A DNA stretch of 64,000 nt from Klenkia sesuvii (GCF_037083825.1 NZ_JBAPLU010000019.1:27525-91524); one strand, 5' to 3'; positions 25,854 through 35,062 are shown, counted from the stretch's first letter. The notes: generated from the sequence alone by a model not told the origin. Program-made: numbers and translations.

Positions 25854-27904
25854 CCGCTGCCCCGCTGCTCGAGAGCTACGTCGCCGGCCGCTGGTGGGCC
25901 TCGGCCGACGAGGGCACCCCGCTGCCCGACGCCGTCACCGGCGAGACCGTGGCCCGCATCGGCAGCCGAGGCCTGGACGTCGGCGCCATGGTCGACCACG
26001 CCCGGGCCGTCGGCGGCCCGGCGCTGCGCGAGCTGACCTTCCACCAGCGAGCCGCGCTGCTCAAGGCGGTCGGCCTGCACCTCATGGGCCGCAAGGACGA
26101 GTTCTCCGCCGTCTCCCACCGCACCGGGGCCACGGCCGCCGACAACCTCGTCGACGTCGACGGCGGCTTCGGCACCCTGCTCTCCTACGCCTCCACCGGT
26201 CGCCGCGAGCTGCCCGACGACGTCCTCGTGCTCGACGGCCTCCCGACCCCGCTCGGCAAGCGCGGAACCTTCCTCGGCCAGCACGTGTACACCTCGCTGA
26301 CCGGTGTCGCGGTGCAGATCAACGCCTTCAACTTCCCGGTCTGGGGGATGCTCGAGAAGCTCGCGCCGGCGTTCCTGGCCGGGATGCCGACCATCGTGAA
26401 GCCGGCCTCGCAGACCGCCTACCTCACCGAGGCGGTGTTCCGGGCGATGGTGGAGACCGGGTTGCTGCCCGAGGGGTCGGTGCAGCTGCTCGCCGGCTCG
26501 GGGTCCGGGCTGCTCGACCACCTCGACGGCCAGGACCTGGTCGGGTTCACCGGCTCGGCGTCGACCGCCGCGCTGCTGCGCTCGCACCCCGCGGTCACCG
26601 AGCGGGCCGTGCGGTTCAACGCCGAGGCCGACTCGCTGAACTGCTCGGTGCTGGGCCCCGACGCCGGCCCGGGGACGCCGGAGTTCGACCTGTTCGTCGA
26701 CGGCGTGGTCACCGAGATGACGGTCAAGGCGGGCCAGAAGTGCACCGCGATCCGCCGCGCGATCGTGCCCCGCGACCACGCCGACGCCGTCGTCGAGGCG
26801 CTGCGGGCGCGGTTGGCCGACGTCGTCGTGGGCGCCCCGGGCGCCGACGGCGTGACCATGGGGGCGCTGGCCTCCCGCGACCAGGTCGACGAGGTGCTGC
26901 GGGCCGTCGAGCGGCTGCGCACCCACGCCTCGCTCGTCGTCGGGGACCCCTCGGACTTCCGGGTGGTCGGCGCCGACCGCGAGCGCGGCGCGTTCCTGCC
27001 GCCGATGCTGCTGCGCTGCGACGACCCGGCCGCTCCCGAGCCGCACGACGTCGAGGCCTTCGGCCCGGTCTCCACCGTGCTCACCTACGACGGCCTGGAC
27101 GACGCAGTCGCCCTCGCCCGCCGCGGCCAGGGGTCCCTGGTGGCCTCGCTGGTCACCCACGACCCGGCCGTGGCCCGGCAGTTCGTGCTCGGTGCGGGCT
27201 CGGCGCACGGCCGCATCCACGTGCTCGACCGGGACGACGCCCGCGAGTCCACCGGCCACGGCTCCCCGCTGCCGGTGCTGGTGCACGGCGGCCCCGGGCG
27301 CGCCGGCGGCGGCGAGGAACTGGGCGGCGCCCGCGGCGTGCTGCACCACATGCAGCGCACCGCCGTCCAGGGCTCCCCCGACGTGCTCACCGGTGTCGGC
27401 CGACGCTGGGTGACCGGCGCTGCACGCAACGACGACGGCGTGCACCCCTTCCGCAAGTCGCTGGCCGAGCTGCGGATCGGTGACTCGGTCACCGCCGGCC
27501 CGCGGGAGATCACGCTGGCCGACGTCGAGCACTTCGCCGAGTTCACCGGCGACACCTTCTACGCGCACATGGACGAGGTGGCCGCCGCGGCCAACCCGCT
27601 GTTCGGCGGCCGGGTGGCGCACGGGTACCTCATCGTGAGCTGGGCGGCGGGGCTGTTCGTCGACCCCGACCCGGGCCCGGTGCTGGCGAACTACGGCGTG
27701 GACAACCTGCGCTTCCTGACCCCGGTGAAGCCCGGCGAGCAGGTCACCGTGACGCTGACCTGCAAGCAGATCACCCCGCGTGGGGGCGCCGAGCACGGCG
27801 AGGTCCGCTGGGATGCCGTCGTCGTCGACTCGCAGGGCCAGCCGGTGGCCACCTACGACGTCCTGACGATGGTCGCGAAGGAGTGGCCGCCGCCGTCCGC
27901 TTGA
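25850..27904 (+). CDS. paaZ: Bifunctional oxepin-CoA hydrolase / semialdehyde dehydrogenase
   Basis: 684 residues in two parts. Residues 1-520 are an aldehyde dehydrogenase (INAFNFPVWG, GFTGSAST, FNAEADSLNC, nucleophile in KAGQKCTAIRRA). Residues 540-684 are a MaoC-type (R)-hydratase domain (DTFYAHMDE..., ANPLFGGRVAHGYL). Together they open oxepin-CoA and oxidise the resulting semialdehyde in phenylacetate breakdown. The GTG start overlaps the TetR stop. The beta-oxidation-like enzymes paaFGHJ that complete the pathway are not in this window. A strong hairpin terminator follows. Confidence 0.96.
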   Translation: MTAAPLLESYVAGRWWASADEGTPLPDAVTGETVARIGSRGLDVGAMVDHARAVGGPALRELTFHQRAALLKAVGLHLMGRKDEFSAVSHRTGATAADNLVDVDGGFGTLLSYASTGRRELPDDVLVLDGLPTPLGKRGTFLGQHVYTSLTGVAVQINAFNFPVWGMLEKLAPAFLAGMPTIVKPASQTAYLTEAVFRAMVETGLLPEGSVQLLAGSGSGLLDHLDGQDLVGFTGSASTAALLRSHPAVTERAVRFNAEADSLNCSVLGPDAGPGTPEFDLFVDGVVTEMTVKAGQKCTAIRRAIVPRDHADAVVEALRARLADVVVGAPGADGVTMGALASRDQVDEVLRAVERLRTHASLVVGDPSDFRVVGADRERGAFLPPMLLRCDDPAAPEPHDVEAFGPVSTVLTYDGLDDAVALARRGQGSLVASLVTHDPAVARQFVLGAGSAHGRIHVLDRDDARESTGHGSPLPVLVHGGPGRAGGGEELGGARGVLHHMQRTAVQGSPDVLTGVGRRWVTGAARNDDGVHPFRKSLAELRIGDSVTAGPREITLADVEHFAEFTGDTFYAHMDEVAAAANPLFGGRVAHGYLIVSWAAGLFVDPDPGPVLANYGVDNLRFLTPVKPGEQVTVTLTCKQITPRGGAEHGEVRWDAVVVDSQGQPVATYDVLTMVAKEWPPPSA

Positions 27905-27990
27905 CCCGGCCAGCCCGCTGCGCCCGAACCGGCCACCCCGCGCTGTCCCGGACACCCCGCGCCGGCCGGCCACCCCGTGCTGGCCGGCAT

Positions 27991-28041
27991 GGGAGCCCGT
28001 GCACCCGGCGACGGGCCCCGCGACCGGGTGCACGGGCTCCC
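27991..28041. terminator. 18-bp perfect hairpin between paaZ and ung
   Basis: An 18-bp perfect inverted repeat (GGGAGCCCGTGCACCCGG and its complement) with a 15-nt loop. It serves the convergent paaZ and ung genes as a bidirectional terminator. Confidence 0.8.
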
Positions 28042-28052
28042 GTGCCCGGGGT

Positions 28053-28766
28053 TCAGCCGAGGTCGTCGGCGGCCGGCAGTGACCAGTCGATCCCCGGGGC
28101 GCCCTGCTCGGCGAGCAGGGCGTTCACCCGGCTGAACGGCTTCGACCCGAAGAAGCCGCGGGAGGCCGACAGCGGCGAGGGGTGCGGCGAGGCGACGAAC
28201 GGCACCGGGCCCAGGTGCGGCTCGAGGCCCTGGGCGTCCTTGCCCCAGAGGATCGCGGCCATCGGCTGACCGGCGACGGCCCGCTCGACGAGCACGGAGA
28301 TGGCGTGCGCGGTCACGTGCTCCCAGCCCTGCCCGCGGTGCGAGGCCGGCTCACCGGGGCGGACGGTGAGCGCGCGGTTGAGCAGCATGACCCCGCGGTC
28401 GCGCCACGGCGTCAGGTCACCGTGGGCCGCGGGCTCGATGCCGAGGTCGTCGCGCAGCTCGCGGTAGATGTTGACCAGCGACTTCGGCAGCGGCCGCACG
28501 TGCCGGTCGACGGCGAAGCTCAGCCCGATGGGGTGCCCGGGTGTCGGGTAGGGGTCCTGGCCCACGACCAGCACCCGGACGTCGGCCAGCGGCGCCTGGA
28601 ACGCCCGGAACACCTGGTCGCCGTGCGGGAGGTAGGGACGGCCGGCGGCGACCTCGTCGCGCAGGAACTGGCCGAGGGCGGCGATGCGCTCCTCGACGGG
28701 GGCCATGGCCTCCGCCCAGTCCGGCGCCATCAAGCCCCGATCGACCAACCCGCCGAGTGCCCCCAC
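28053..28766 (-). CDS. ung: Uracil-DNA glycosylase
   Basis: 237 residues, family 1 UDG, which removes uracil from DNA. The motifs are VVGQDPYPTPGHPIGLSF (catalytic Asp in GQDPYP), LLNRALTVRPG and the DNA-intercalation loop SPHPSPLSASRGF. The start is set at GTG 28766 because TAGGGT lies 7 nt upstream on the minus strand; an internal ATG 12 codons later (MAPDWAEAM) is the alternative. It is downstream of and co-directional with the VOC gene, 26 nt away. Confidence 0.96.
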   Translation of the reverse strand: MGALGGLVDRGLMAPDWAEAMAPVEERIAALGQFLRDEVAAGRPYLPHGDQVFRAFQAPLADVRVLVVGQDPYPTPGHPIGLSFAVDRHVRPLPKSLVNIYRELRDDLGIEPAAHGDLTPWRDRGVMLLNRALTVRPGEPASHRGQGWEHVTAHAISVLVERAVAGQPMAAILWGKDAQGLEPHLGPVPFVASPHPSPLSASRGFFGSKPFSRVNALLAEQGAPGIDWSLPAADDLG

Positions 28767-28792
28767 CCCCCGCACCCTACGAGGCCCGCCTC

Positions 28793-29188
28793 CTACTTGG
28801 GGGCCGACAGCTCCAGGGCCACGCCGTCGGGGTCGCGGAACTCGAGGATCCACATGAGGTCGATGTCCTTGACGTCCTCGTGCGGGATGCCGAGGGCATC
28901 CAGGTGCCGGACGGCGTCGTCGAGGGCCTCCTTGGACTCCACCCACAGCGACAGGTGGTCCAGACCGGTGCGGTCCTCGTCGAACCGGTCCCCGCCGACG
29001 GGGCGCAGGCCGAGCAGGGTCTGCTCGTCGATCTGGTAGACGACGCCGCCGAACGTCCACGCCGGGTCGCCGTCCCGGCCGTCGACGGCCACGGGCAGGC
29101 CGAGGACCTGGTCGTAGAACTGCTTGCTGCGCTCGATGTCGGTGACGGTCAGGCGGACGTGGGCGAACCCCGTGGGTGTGATCGGCAT
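28793..29188 (-). CDS. VOC-superfamily (glyoxalase/dioxygenase fold) protein
   Basis: 131 residues forming one betaalphabetabetabeta pair: FAHVRLTVTDIERSKQFYDQVLGL, then LDHLSLWVESKEALDDAVRHLDALGI and LEFRDPDGVALELSAPK. The metal-type positions (His in FAHVRL, Glu near the C-terminus) are present, but the substrate is unknown. ATG 29188 is preferred over one six codons upstream because the family N-terminus begins near GFAHV. Confidence 0.88.
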   Translation of the reverse strand: MPITPTGFAHVRLTVTDIERSKQFYDQVLGLPVAVDGRDGDPAWTFGGVVYQIDEQTLLGLRPVGGDRFDEDRTGLDHLSLWVESKEALDDAVRHLDALGIPHEDVKDIDLMWILEFRDPDGVALELSAPK

Positions 29189-29271
29189 GGGCCGGTGATG
29201 CCCCATCTGGCCGTGCTCAACCGGATGCGCGCGGACGCACCCGTGTCGGAGGTGCCAGGCATGCTGTCGGG

Positions 29272-30099
29272 GTGGACTCCTTCACCCGCTCCGGACTCAC
29301 CTTCGACGTGCGCGACGCCGGGCCGGCCGACGGCGAGCCGGTGGTGCTGCTGCACGGCTTCCCGCAGCACGCCGGCAGCTGGGACGGCGTCGTCCCCGGC
29401 CTGCACGCCGCCGGGTTGCGCACGCTGGCCCCCGACCAGCGCGGCTACTCCCCCCGGGCCCGGCCGACCGGCCGCCGCGCCTACGTGGTGCGGGAGCTGG
29501 TCGACGACGTCCGCGCGCTGCTCGACGCCGCGGGCCTGGAGCGGGCGCACGTCGTCGGCCACGACTGGGGCGCGATGGTCGCCTGGGCGCTGGCCGCGTG
29601 GCACCCCGAGCGGGTCAGCAGCCTGACGGCGGTCTCGGTCCCGCACCCGGCAGCGTTCACCCGGTCGTTCCTGACCAGCACGCAGGGCCTGAAGTCGGCC
29701 TACATGGCGTTCTTCCAGCTGCCGGGCGTGCCCGAGGCCCTGCTCACCCGGGGGAACGGCGCGTTCCTGCGCGACACCCTGGTGCGCGCCGGCCTGCCCC
29801 GGGCCGACGCCGAGGAGACCGTCGCCCGACTGCGGCCGGCGGGCGCGCTGACCGCGGCGCTCAACTGGTACCGCGCCCTGCCGTTGGGCGCCGCCGACCC
29901 CGTGGGCCGGGTCGGGGTGCGCACGCTGCACGTCTGGAGCGACCGCGACGGGTTCCTCGGCCGGGCGGGCACCGAGGCGACCGAGCGGTACGTCACCGGC
30001 GACTACCGGCTCGTGGTGCTCCCCGGCATCACCCACTGGGTACCCGAGACCGCTGGCGAACGGCTCGCCGAGCTCGTCGCCGGGCACGTGCGGGGATGA
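29272..30099 (+). CDS. Alpha/beta-hydrolase, epoxide-hydrolase-like
   Basis: 275 residues. HGFPQHAGSWDGV carries the oxyanion HG, and the nucleophile elbow GHDWGAMVAW has Asp as nucleophile, as in epoxide hydrolases and haloalkane dehalogenases. The acid WSDRDGFL and the catalytic His in PGITHWVPE complete the triad. A cap region (about 125-200) contains a Tyr (NWYRAL) suited to epoxide activation. Start GTG 29272. Its TGA overlaps the ATG of the AlkZ-like gene, implying co-translation. Confidence 0.88.
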   Translation: MDSFTRSGLTFDVRDAGPADGEPVVLLHGFPQHAGSWDGVVPGLHAAGLRTLAPDQRGYSPRARPTGRRAYVVRELVDDVRALLDAAGLERAHVVGHDWGAMVAWALAAWHPERVSSLTAVSVPHPAAFTRSFLTSTQGLKSAYMAFFQLPGVPEALLTRGNGAFLRDTLVRAGLPRADAEETVARLRPAGALTAALNWYRALPLGAADPVGRVGVRTLHVWSDRDGFLGRAGTEATERYVTGDYRLVVLPGITHWVPETAGERLAELVAGHVRG

Positions 30100-31166
30100 G
30101 GTCCTGGAGCCGGGAGGACGTCCTGGCGTACCGGGTGCGCGCCCAGCAGCTCGATCGCGACACCGGCGGCACGGTCGCCGACACCGCCGTCCTCGACCTG
30201 GGCGTGCAGGACACCGGTCCGGCGGGCGCGGCCCGGTGGGCCCTGGCCATTCGCGGACTCGTCGATCCCGCCGACGACGAGCTGGTCACCGCGTGGACGC
30301 TGCGCGGCGCCCCGCACACCTACCGCCGCGCCGACCTGCCGGCGGTCGCCGCCGCCACCTGGCCGTGGTCGGAGACCGACGCCGCCAAGCGCATCTTCGA
30401 CGGCGCCCGGCCGTTGCGGGCGGCGGGCATCCCGGTCCTCGACGCCCTGGCGCACGTGGCTGACGAGATGCGGGCTGTCGCCACCACCCCGACGGTCAAG
30501 GGCGTCGTGTCCGGTGCCCTGCGTGACCGGCTGCCCGAGCCCTACCTGCGGAACTGCCGGCCGTGCGGCGCCGTGCACGCCTACGAGCAGACCTTCCGCC
30601 TCGCCGCGCTGCGCGCCGGGCTGGTGCTGCAACCCGGCACCTCACCCCCGGTCCTCGAGCAGACCGGCGTGACCCCGGCGGCGCAGGTGCCCAACCACCT
30701 CGACGTCCTGCGCGCCTACCTGCGGTTGACCGGCCCGGCCACCCCGAAGCAGGTCGCCGCCTACCTCGACTCCACCGTCGCCGAGGTGAAGCGGCGCTGG
30801 CCCGACGACGCCGAGCCGGTCGACGTCGCCGGCGAGCAGCGGTGGGTGCTGCCCGGCACCGAGCCACCCGAGCGCGCCCGCGCCACCCGCCTGCTCGCCC
30901 CGTTCGACCCGTACCTGCAGGTGCGCGACCGCGAGCTGCTGGTGCCCGACCGGCCCGCGACGGAGCTGTGGCCGGTGCTCGGCCGACCCGGCGCGGTGCT
31001 GGTCGACGGCGAGGTCGCCGGCACCTGGCGCCCCACGACGAAGGGCGGCCGGCTGGCGCTCACCGTTACCCGGTGGCGGGCCTTCGACGGGGTCGCGGTC
31101 GAGGAGCAGGCCGAGTCGATGGCGGCTGCCCGCGGGTTGCGGCCCGGCGGCGTGGTCCTGGTCTGA
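30096..31166 (+). CDS. AlkZ/YcaQ-like winged-helix DNA glycosylase family protein
   Basis: 356 residues of the HTH_42 winged-helix DNA-binding superfamily that includes YcaQ and AlkZ, which unhook interstrand crosslinks or remove bulky alkyl purines. The N-terminus has AQQLDR at residues 16-21, giving a Q-L-D triplet at the place of the catalytic Q-phi-D motif of AlkZ. Winged-helix segments (LRGAPHTYRRADLPAV, PKQVAAYLDSTVAEVKRRW) and the C-terminal FDPYLQVRDRELLVPD, WRPTTKG are typical. The ATG overlaps the stop of the hydrolase gene. Confidence 0.8.
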   Translation: MRSWSREDVLAYRVRAQQLDRDTGGTVADTAVLDLGVQDTGPAGAARWALAIRGLVDPADDELVTAWTLRGAPHTYRRADLPAVAAATWPWSETDAAKRIFDGARPLRAAGIPVLDALAHVADEMRAVATTPTVKGVVSGALRDRLPEPYLRNCRPCGAVHAYEQTFRLAALRAGLVLQPGTSPPVLEQTGVTPAAQVPNHLDVLRAYLRLTGPATPKQVAAYLDSTVAEVKRRWPDDAEPVDVAGEQRWVLPGTEPPERARATRLLAPFDPYLQVRDRELLVPDRPATELWPVLGRPGAVLVDGEVAGTWRPTTKGGRLALTVTRWRAFDGVAVEEQAESMAAARGLRPGGVVLV

Positions 31167-31195
31167 CAGCGGGCCCGAGCGGGTAGTGCGGCGGA

Positions 31196-32266
31196 GTGAC
31201 CACAGATGCCGTGACCACCCCCGCCGACCCCGGCCACCTCGACGGGCAGACCGTCGCCGTCACCGGCGCCACCGGCAACGTCGGCACGGCGCTGCTGCGC
31301 CAGCTCGGCCTCACCGGCGTGCACCAGGTGCGCGGGCTGTCCCGCCGTCAGCCGCCCGACGCCGCCCCGTACAGCGCGGTCTTCTGGACCCACGCCGACC
31401 TGGGCACGCCGGCCTCCGCCGGACCCCTGCGGGAGTTCCTCGACGGCGCCACCACCGTCGTCCACCTGGCCTGGGCGCTGCAGCCGGGCCGGGAGCCCGA
31501 CCGGCTGGCCCAGGTGAACGTCGACGGCACCCGTCGGGTGCTCTCCGCGGGGGCCGACGCCGGGGTGGGCCACGTCGTCGTCATGTCGTCGCTGGGCAGC
31601 TACGCCCCCGGCAACCCGGCCGACCGGGTCGACGAGACCTGGCCGACCAGCGGGGTGCCCAGCTCGCAGTACAGCCGCGACAAGGTGGCCGTCGAGCAGC
31701 TGACCCGCGAGTTCGCCGCCGCCCACCCCGAGGTGGCGGTGACCGTCGTCCGCCCGACGCTGGTGCTGCAACCCGACGCGGCCAGCGAGATCGGGCGCTA
31801 CTTCCTCGGCCCGCTGCTGCTGCGCGGCGCCCGCGCGGTCCCCGGCGCCGTGGCCGGCAAGCTCCCGCTCCCGCTGCCCGACGACCTGCACCTGGGGTTC
31901 GTGCACGCCGACGACGTCGCCGACGCCCTGCTGCGCATCGTCGACCGCCGGGCGACCGGGGCGTTCAACCTGTCGGCCGAGCCGGTGCTCGACCCGGCCG
32001 GCTTCGCCGCCGCGCTCGGCACGACCCGCGTCCCGGTGCCCCGGGCGGTGCTGCGGGCCGGGCTGTCGGCAGCCTTCCACGCCCGCGCGGTGCCCACCGA
32101 ACCCGGCTGGCTCGACCTCGCCCTCGGCGTCCCGGCGTTGGACACCACGCGGGCCCGCGAGGTGCTGGACTGGTCGCCCCGGCACCGCGGCGACCAGCTG
32201 CTCGGCCAGTTCGTCGCCGCCCTGGGTCGCGGCGAGGGCGGCGAGGGCCCGCTCCTGCACCCGTGA
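31196..32266 (+). CDS. NAD-dependent epimerase/dehydratase (extended SDR)
   Basis: 356 residues. The nucleotide motif is TVAVTGATGNVGTALLRQL (residues 19-37), with a Rossmann continuation VVHLAWAL and NVDGTRRVL. SSLGSYAPG and YSRDKVAVE contain the catalytic Ser and YxxxK. LGFVHADDVADALLRIV is typical of extended short-chain dehydrogenases. The substrate is unknown. The GTG start at 31196 lies 29 nt after the AlkZ-like gene on the same strand, so it is possibly in the same operon. Confidence 0.87.
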   Translation: MTTDAVTTPADPGHLDGQTVAVTGATGNVGTALLRQLGLTGVHQVRGLSRRQPPDAAPYSAVFWTHADLGTPASAGPLREFLDGATTVVHLAWALQPGREPDRLAQVNVDGTRRVLSAGADAGVGHVVVMSSLGSYAPGNPADRVDETWPTSGVPSSQYSRDKVAVEQLTREFAAAHPEVAVTVVRPTLVLQPDAASEIGRYFLGPLLLRGARAVPGAVAGKLPLPLPDDLHLGFVHADDVADALLRIVDRRATGAFNLSAEPVLDPAGFAAALGTTRVPVPRAVLRAGLSAAFHARAVPTEPGWLDLALGVPALDTTRAREVLDWSPRHRGDQLLGQFVAALGRGEGGEGPLLHP

Positions 32267-32282
32267 CGCCGCCCCGCCGCCC

Positions 32283-32348
32283 CTGGTGATCACGGACCTC
32301 ACGCCACCGGGCGACGGCGTGGCGCGCGCACAGCTCCGTGATCACCAG
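32283..32348. terminator. Nested inverted repeat between convergent genes
   Basis: CTGGTGATCACGGA (32283-32296) is the exact complement of 32335-32348. An inner palindromic pair, CACGCCACCG and CGGCGTGGCG, lies in the loop. It falls in the 95-nt gap between the convergent epimerase and thioesterase genes, as expected of a bidirectional terminator. Confidence 0.6.
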
Positions 32349-32361
32349 CGGAGGTGGCGTC

Positions 32362-33039
32362 CTAGGGCCGGGCGGTCCAGGCCTCGGGGGTGTGGTCGAC
32401 ACCGGCGAAGGTGGCGGCCACGGCCTCGGGTCGCAGCGCGACGAACAGGCCCTCCCCCTCGGCCAGCACCGTCCCGGGGTCCTCGGCCGTGGTGATCCGG
32501 GCCCGCGCGGTGGACCGCCGGCCCTCGACGGCGCCGACCTCGGCGTGCAGCACGTGCTCGACGCCGAGCCGCACGGGCCGCCGGTAGGTCACCGTCAGGG
32601 TCGCGGTCAGTCCACCGCGCCCGGCCGAGCGCAGCGCCCGGGCCAGCACGTGGTCCAGCAGCGTGGCGATGGTGCCGCCGTGCACCAGCCCCGGCGGGCC
32701 CTCCAGCGCCTTGGGCACCGTGACCCGAGCAACGACGCGGCCCCGACCCTCGCTCTCCACGAGCAGGGGCGGGGCAACCGGGCTGCCCGGCCCGTACACC
32801 GGGGAGTACCAGCGCTCACCGGCCACCGGGTCGTCCACCGAGGCCACCTCGTGGAGCCCGCGCCCGTCGGCCCGGAGCGCGGCGGCCAGCTCCCGGGCAG
32901 CGGCCGCGGCCGCAGCCAGGCCACCTGCGTCCACCTCGGTGCGGACTGCGGCGTCCACCAGCTCCCGGAGGGCGTCGCCGAGGTCGGCGACGGCGGCTCG
33001 GCGCTCGTCGCGGGCGGCGCCGGTGAGCAGCTCAGGCAC
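32362..33039 (-). CDS. Hot-dog fold thioesterase (PaaI-like)
   Basis: 225 residues. The C-terminal half is a hot-dog domain with GPPGLVHGGTIATLLDHVLARAL (HGG plus acidic residue) and a TVTYRRPVRLG strand pair. The N-terminal 80 residues are helical and Ala-rich, longer than in PaaI itself. GTG 33039 overlaps the last codons of the acyl-CoA dehydrogenase gene by 8 nt. The likely role is to hydrolyse an acyl-CoA related to the dehydrogenase's substrate. Confidence 0.83.
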   Translation of the reverse strand: MPELLTGAARDERRAAVADLGDALRELVDAAVRTEVDAGGLAAAAAAARELAAALRADGRGLHEVASVDDPVAGERWYSPVYGPGSPVAPPLLVESEGRGRVVARVTVPKALEGPPGLVHGGTIATLLDHVLARALRSAGRGGLTATLTVTYRRPVRLGVEHVLHAEVGAVEGRRSTARARITTAEDPGTVLAEGEGLFVALRPEAVAATFAGVDHTPEAWTARP

Positions 33040-34189
33040 GCGGCATCCCAGCCGCGCGCAGCAGCCCGCTGCCGACGATGACCCGCTGCACCTCGCTGGT
33101 GCCCTCGTACAGCCGGTAGAGCCGGGCGTCCCGGTAGAACCGCTCGACCGGTGTGGTGCGCAGGTAGCCCAGCCCGCCGTGCACCTGCACGGCGCGGTCG
33201 GTGGCCCGGCCGACCATCTCCGAGCAGAACAGCTTGGCCGCCGAGGGGCCGACCGAGGTGTCCTCGCCGGAGTCGTAGCGGGCCGCGACGTCGGCGACCA
33301 TCGCGCGGGCGGCCAGCAGCTCGGTGTGCATGTCGGCGACCAGCGCCTGCACCAGCTGGAACCGGCCGATCGGGGCGCCGCCCTGCTTCGCGGTGGCCGC
33401 GTAGGCCACCGACTCGTCGAGCACCCGCTGCGCCATGCCGACGCACAGCGCCGCGACGTGCAGCCGGCCGCGGGAGAGCACCGTGAGCGCCTTGCTGTAG
33501 CCCCGCCCGGGCTCGCCGACGAGCGCGTCGTCGGGCACCCGGACGCCGTCGAGGAAGACCTCCGCCGTCCAGGCGCCGGCCTGGCCGGTCTTCTTGTCCC
33601 GCGGCCCGACCGACACCCCCGGCGTGGAGGTCGGGACGACGAACGACGAGATCCCGCGCCCCCCGGTCTCCCCCGGCTCGGAGCGGGCGAACACGACGAA
33701 CAGGTCGGCCAGCGGCGCGTTGGTGATGTAGCGCTTGCCGCCGTCGATGACCCACCCGCCACCGGGGTCACGGCGCGCCGTCGTCCGCAGGCCGGCGGGG
33801 TCGGAACCGGCCTCGGCCTCGGTGAGGGCGAACGAGCCGATCAGCTCCCCGGCGGCCAGGCCGGGCAGCCACCGCTGCTTCTGCTCCTCGGTGCCGAAGC
33901 GGGCGATCACCTGCCCGGCGATGCCGTTGTTGGTGCCGAACAGCGACCGGAAGGCCGGGGACGTGTAGCCGAACTCGATCGCCAGCTGCACGTCCTCGGC
34001 CATCGACACCCCGAGCCCGCCGTGCTCCTCGGGCAGGGCGTAGCCGAACAGCCCCATCTCGGCGGCGGCGGCCCGGATGTCGTCGGGGACGGCGTCGGTG
34101 TCCTCGATCTCCTGCTCGCGGGGTACGACCCGCTCGCGCACGAGCTCCCGGACGGCGGTACGGACCTGGGCGAAGACGTCGGTGTCCAC
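33032..34189 (-). CDS. Acyl-CoA dehydrogenase
   Basis: 385 residues, full length for this FAD flavoenzyme family. Signatures are the FAD-binding SFALTEAEAGSDPAGLRTTA, RYITNAPLADLFVVFAR, GRLHVAALCVGMAQRVLDE and the C-terminal QVHGGLGYLRTTPVERFYRDARLYRLYEGTSEVQR, with Glu in the YEGT position as catalytic base. The acyl specificity cannot be read. GTG 34189 follows the aldo/keto reductase stop by 15 nt, so the reductase, this gene and the thioesterase form one minus-strand operon. Confidence 0.94.
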   Translation of the reverse strand: MDTDVFAQVRTAVRELVRERVVPREQEIEDTDAVPDDIRAAAAEMGLFGYALPEEHGGLGVSMAEDVQLAIEFGYTSPAFRSLFGTNNGIAGQVIARFGTEEQKQRWLPGLAAGELIGSFALTEAEAGSDPAGLRTTARRDPGGGWVIDGGKRYITNAPLADLFVVFARSEPGETGGRGISSFVVPTSTPGVSVGPRDKKTGQAGAWTAEVFLDGVRVPDDALVGEPGRGYSKALTVLSRGRLHVAALCVGMAQRVLDESVAYAATAKQGGAPIGRFQLVQALVADMHTELLAARAMVADVAARYDSGEDTSVGPSAAKLFCSEMVGRATDRAVQVHGGLGYLRTTPVERFYRDARLYRLYEGTSEVQRVIVGSGLLRAAGMPRA

Positions 34190-34204
34190 GCCCGAAGGTC
34201 TACC

Positions 34205-35062
34205 TCATGCCAGGGCATCCAGGCGCGCGACGTCCTCCGCCGACAGGGTCAGCGACGCGGCACCCAGGTTCTCGGTGAGGTGGTCGACCGACTTCGTGCC
34301 CGGGATGGGCAGCACCACCGGCGAGGTCTGCAGCAGCCAGGCGAGCGCCACCTGCGAGGGCGTGGCGTCGAGCTCGCGGGCGATGTCGGCCACCGGGCTG
34401 TCGGGCTTGGCGAGGTCCCCGGTGGCGATCGGGAACCACGGGATGAACGCGATGCCCTCGGCGGTGGCGTGGTCGAGCACGTCCTGGCTCTGCCGGTTCG
34501 TGAGGTTGTAGAGGTTCTGCACGCTGGCGATCTCGGTGATGGCCTGCGCCTGCCGCAGCTCCTCCAGGGAGACCTCGCTGACGCCGATGTGCCGCACCTT
34601 GCCCTGCTCCTTGAGCTCGACGAAGGCGCCGAGGGAGTCCGCCAGGGGCACCTGCGGGTCGATGCGGTGCAGCTGGATCAGGTCGATGCGCTCGACCCCC
34701 AGGTTGCGCAGCGAGAGCTCGACCTGCTGCTTCAGGTACTCCGGCCGCCCCACCGGGGGCCACACGCCGGGCCCGGTGCGGGTCAGCCCAGCCTTCGTGG
34801 CGATGACCAGGCCGTCGGCGTAGGGGTGGAGCGCGTCGTGGATGAGCTGCTCGGAGACCTGCGGGCCGTAGGAGTCGGCCGTGTCGATGAAGTCCACGCC
34901 CTGCTCCACCGCGGCGCGCAGCACGGCCAGTGCGCCCTCGCGGTCGGCCGGCGGACCCCAGACGCCGTCGCCGGTGATCTGCATGGCGCCGTAGCCGAGC
35001 CGGTGGACGGAGAGGTCGCCGCCGAGGGCGAAGGTCGGGGGGTGTGCGGTGGCAGAGGTCAT
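34205..35062 (-). CDS. Aldo/keto reductase
   Basis: 285 residues. The catalytic tetrad is visible: FIDTADSYGP (Asp, Tyr), VIATKAGL (Lys) and DLIQLHRIDP (His). The NADPH-binding C-terminus has IPGTKSVDHLTENLGA. It resembles the oxidoreductases annotated as pyridoxal or general aldo/keto reductases in actinobacteria. ATG 35062 is in a 61-nt divergent gap with the MFS gene; a longer minus-strand frame is a shadow of that transporter. Confidence 0.92.
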   Translation of the reverse strand: MTSATAHPPTFALGGDLSVHRLGYGAMQITGDGVWGPPADREGALAVLRAAVEQGVDFIDTADSYGPQVSEQLIHDALHPYADGLVIATKAGLTRTGPGVWPPVGRPEYLKQQVELSLRNLGVERIDLIQLHRIDPQVPLADSLGAFVELKEQGKVRHIGVSEVSLEELRQAQAITEIASVQNLYNLTNRQSQDVLDHATAEGIAFIPWFPIATGDLAKPDSPVADIARELDATPSQVALAWLLQTSPVVLPIPGTKSVDHLTENLGAASLTLSAEDVARLDALA

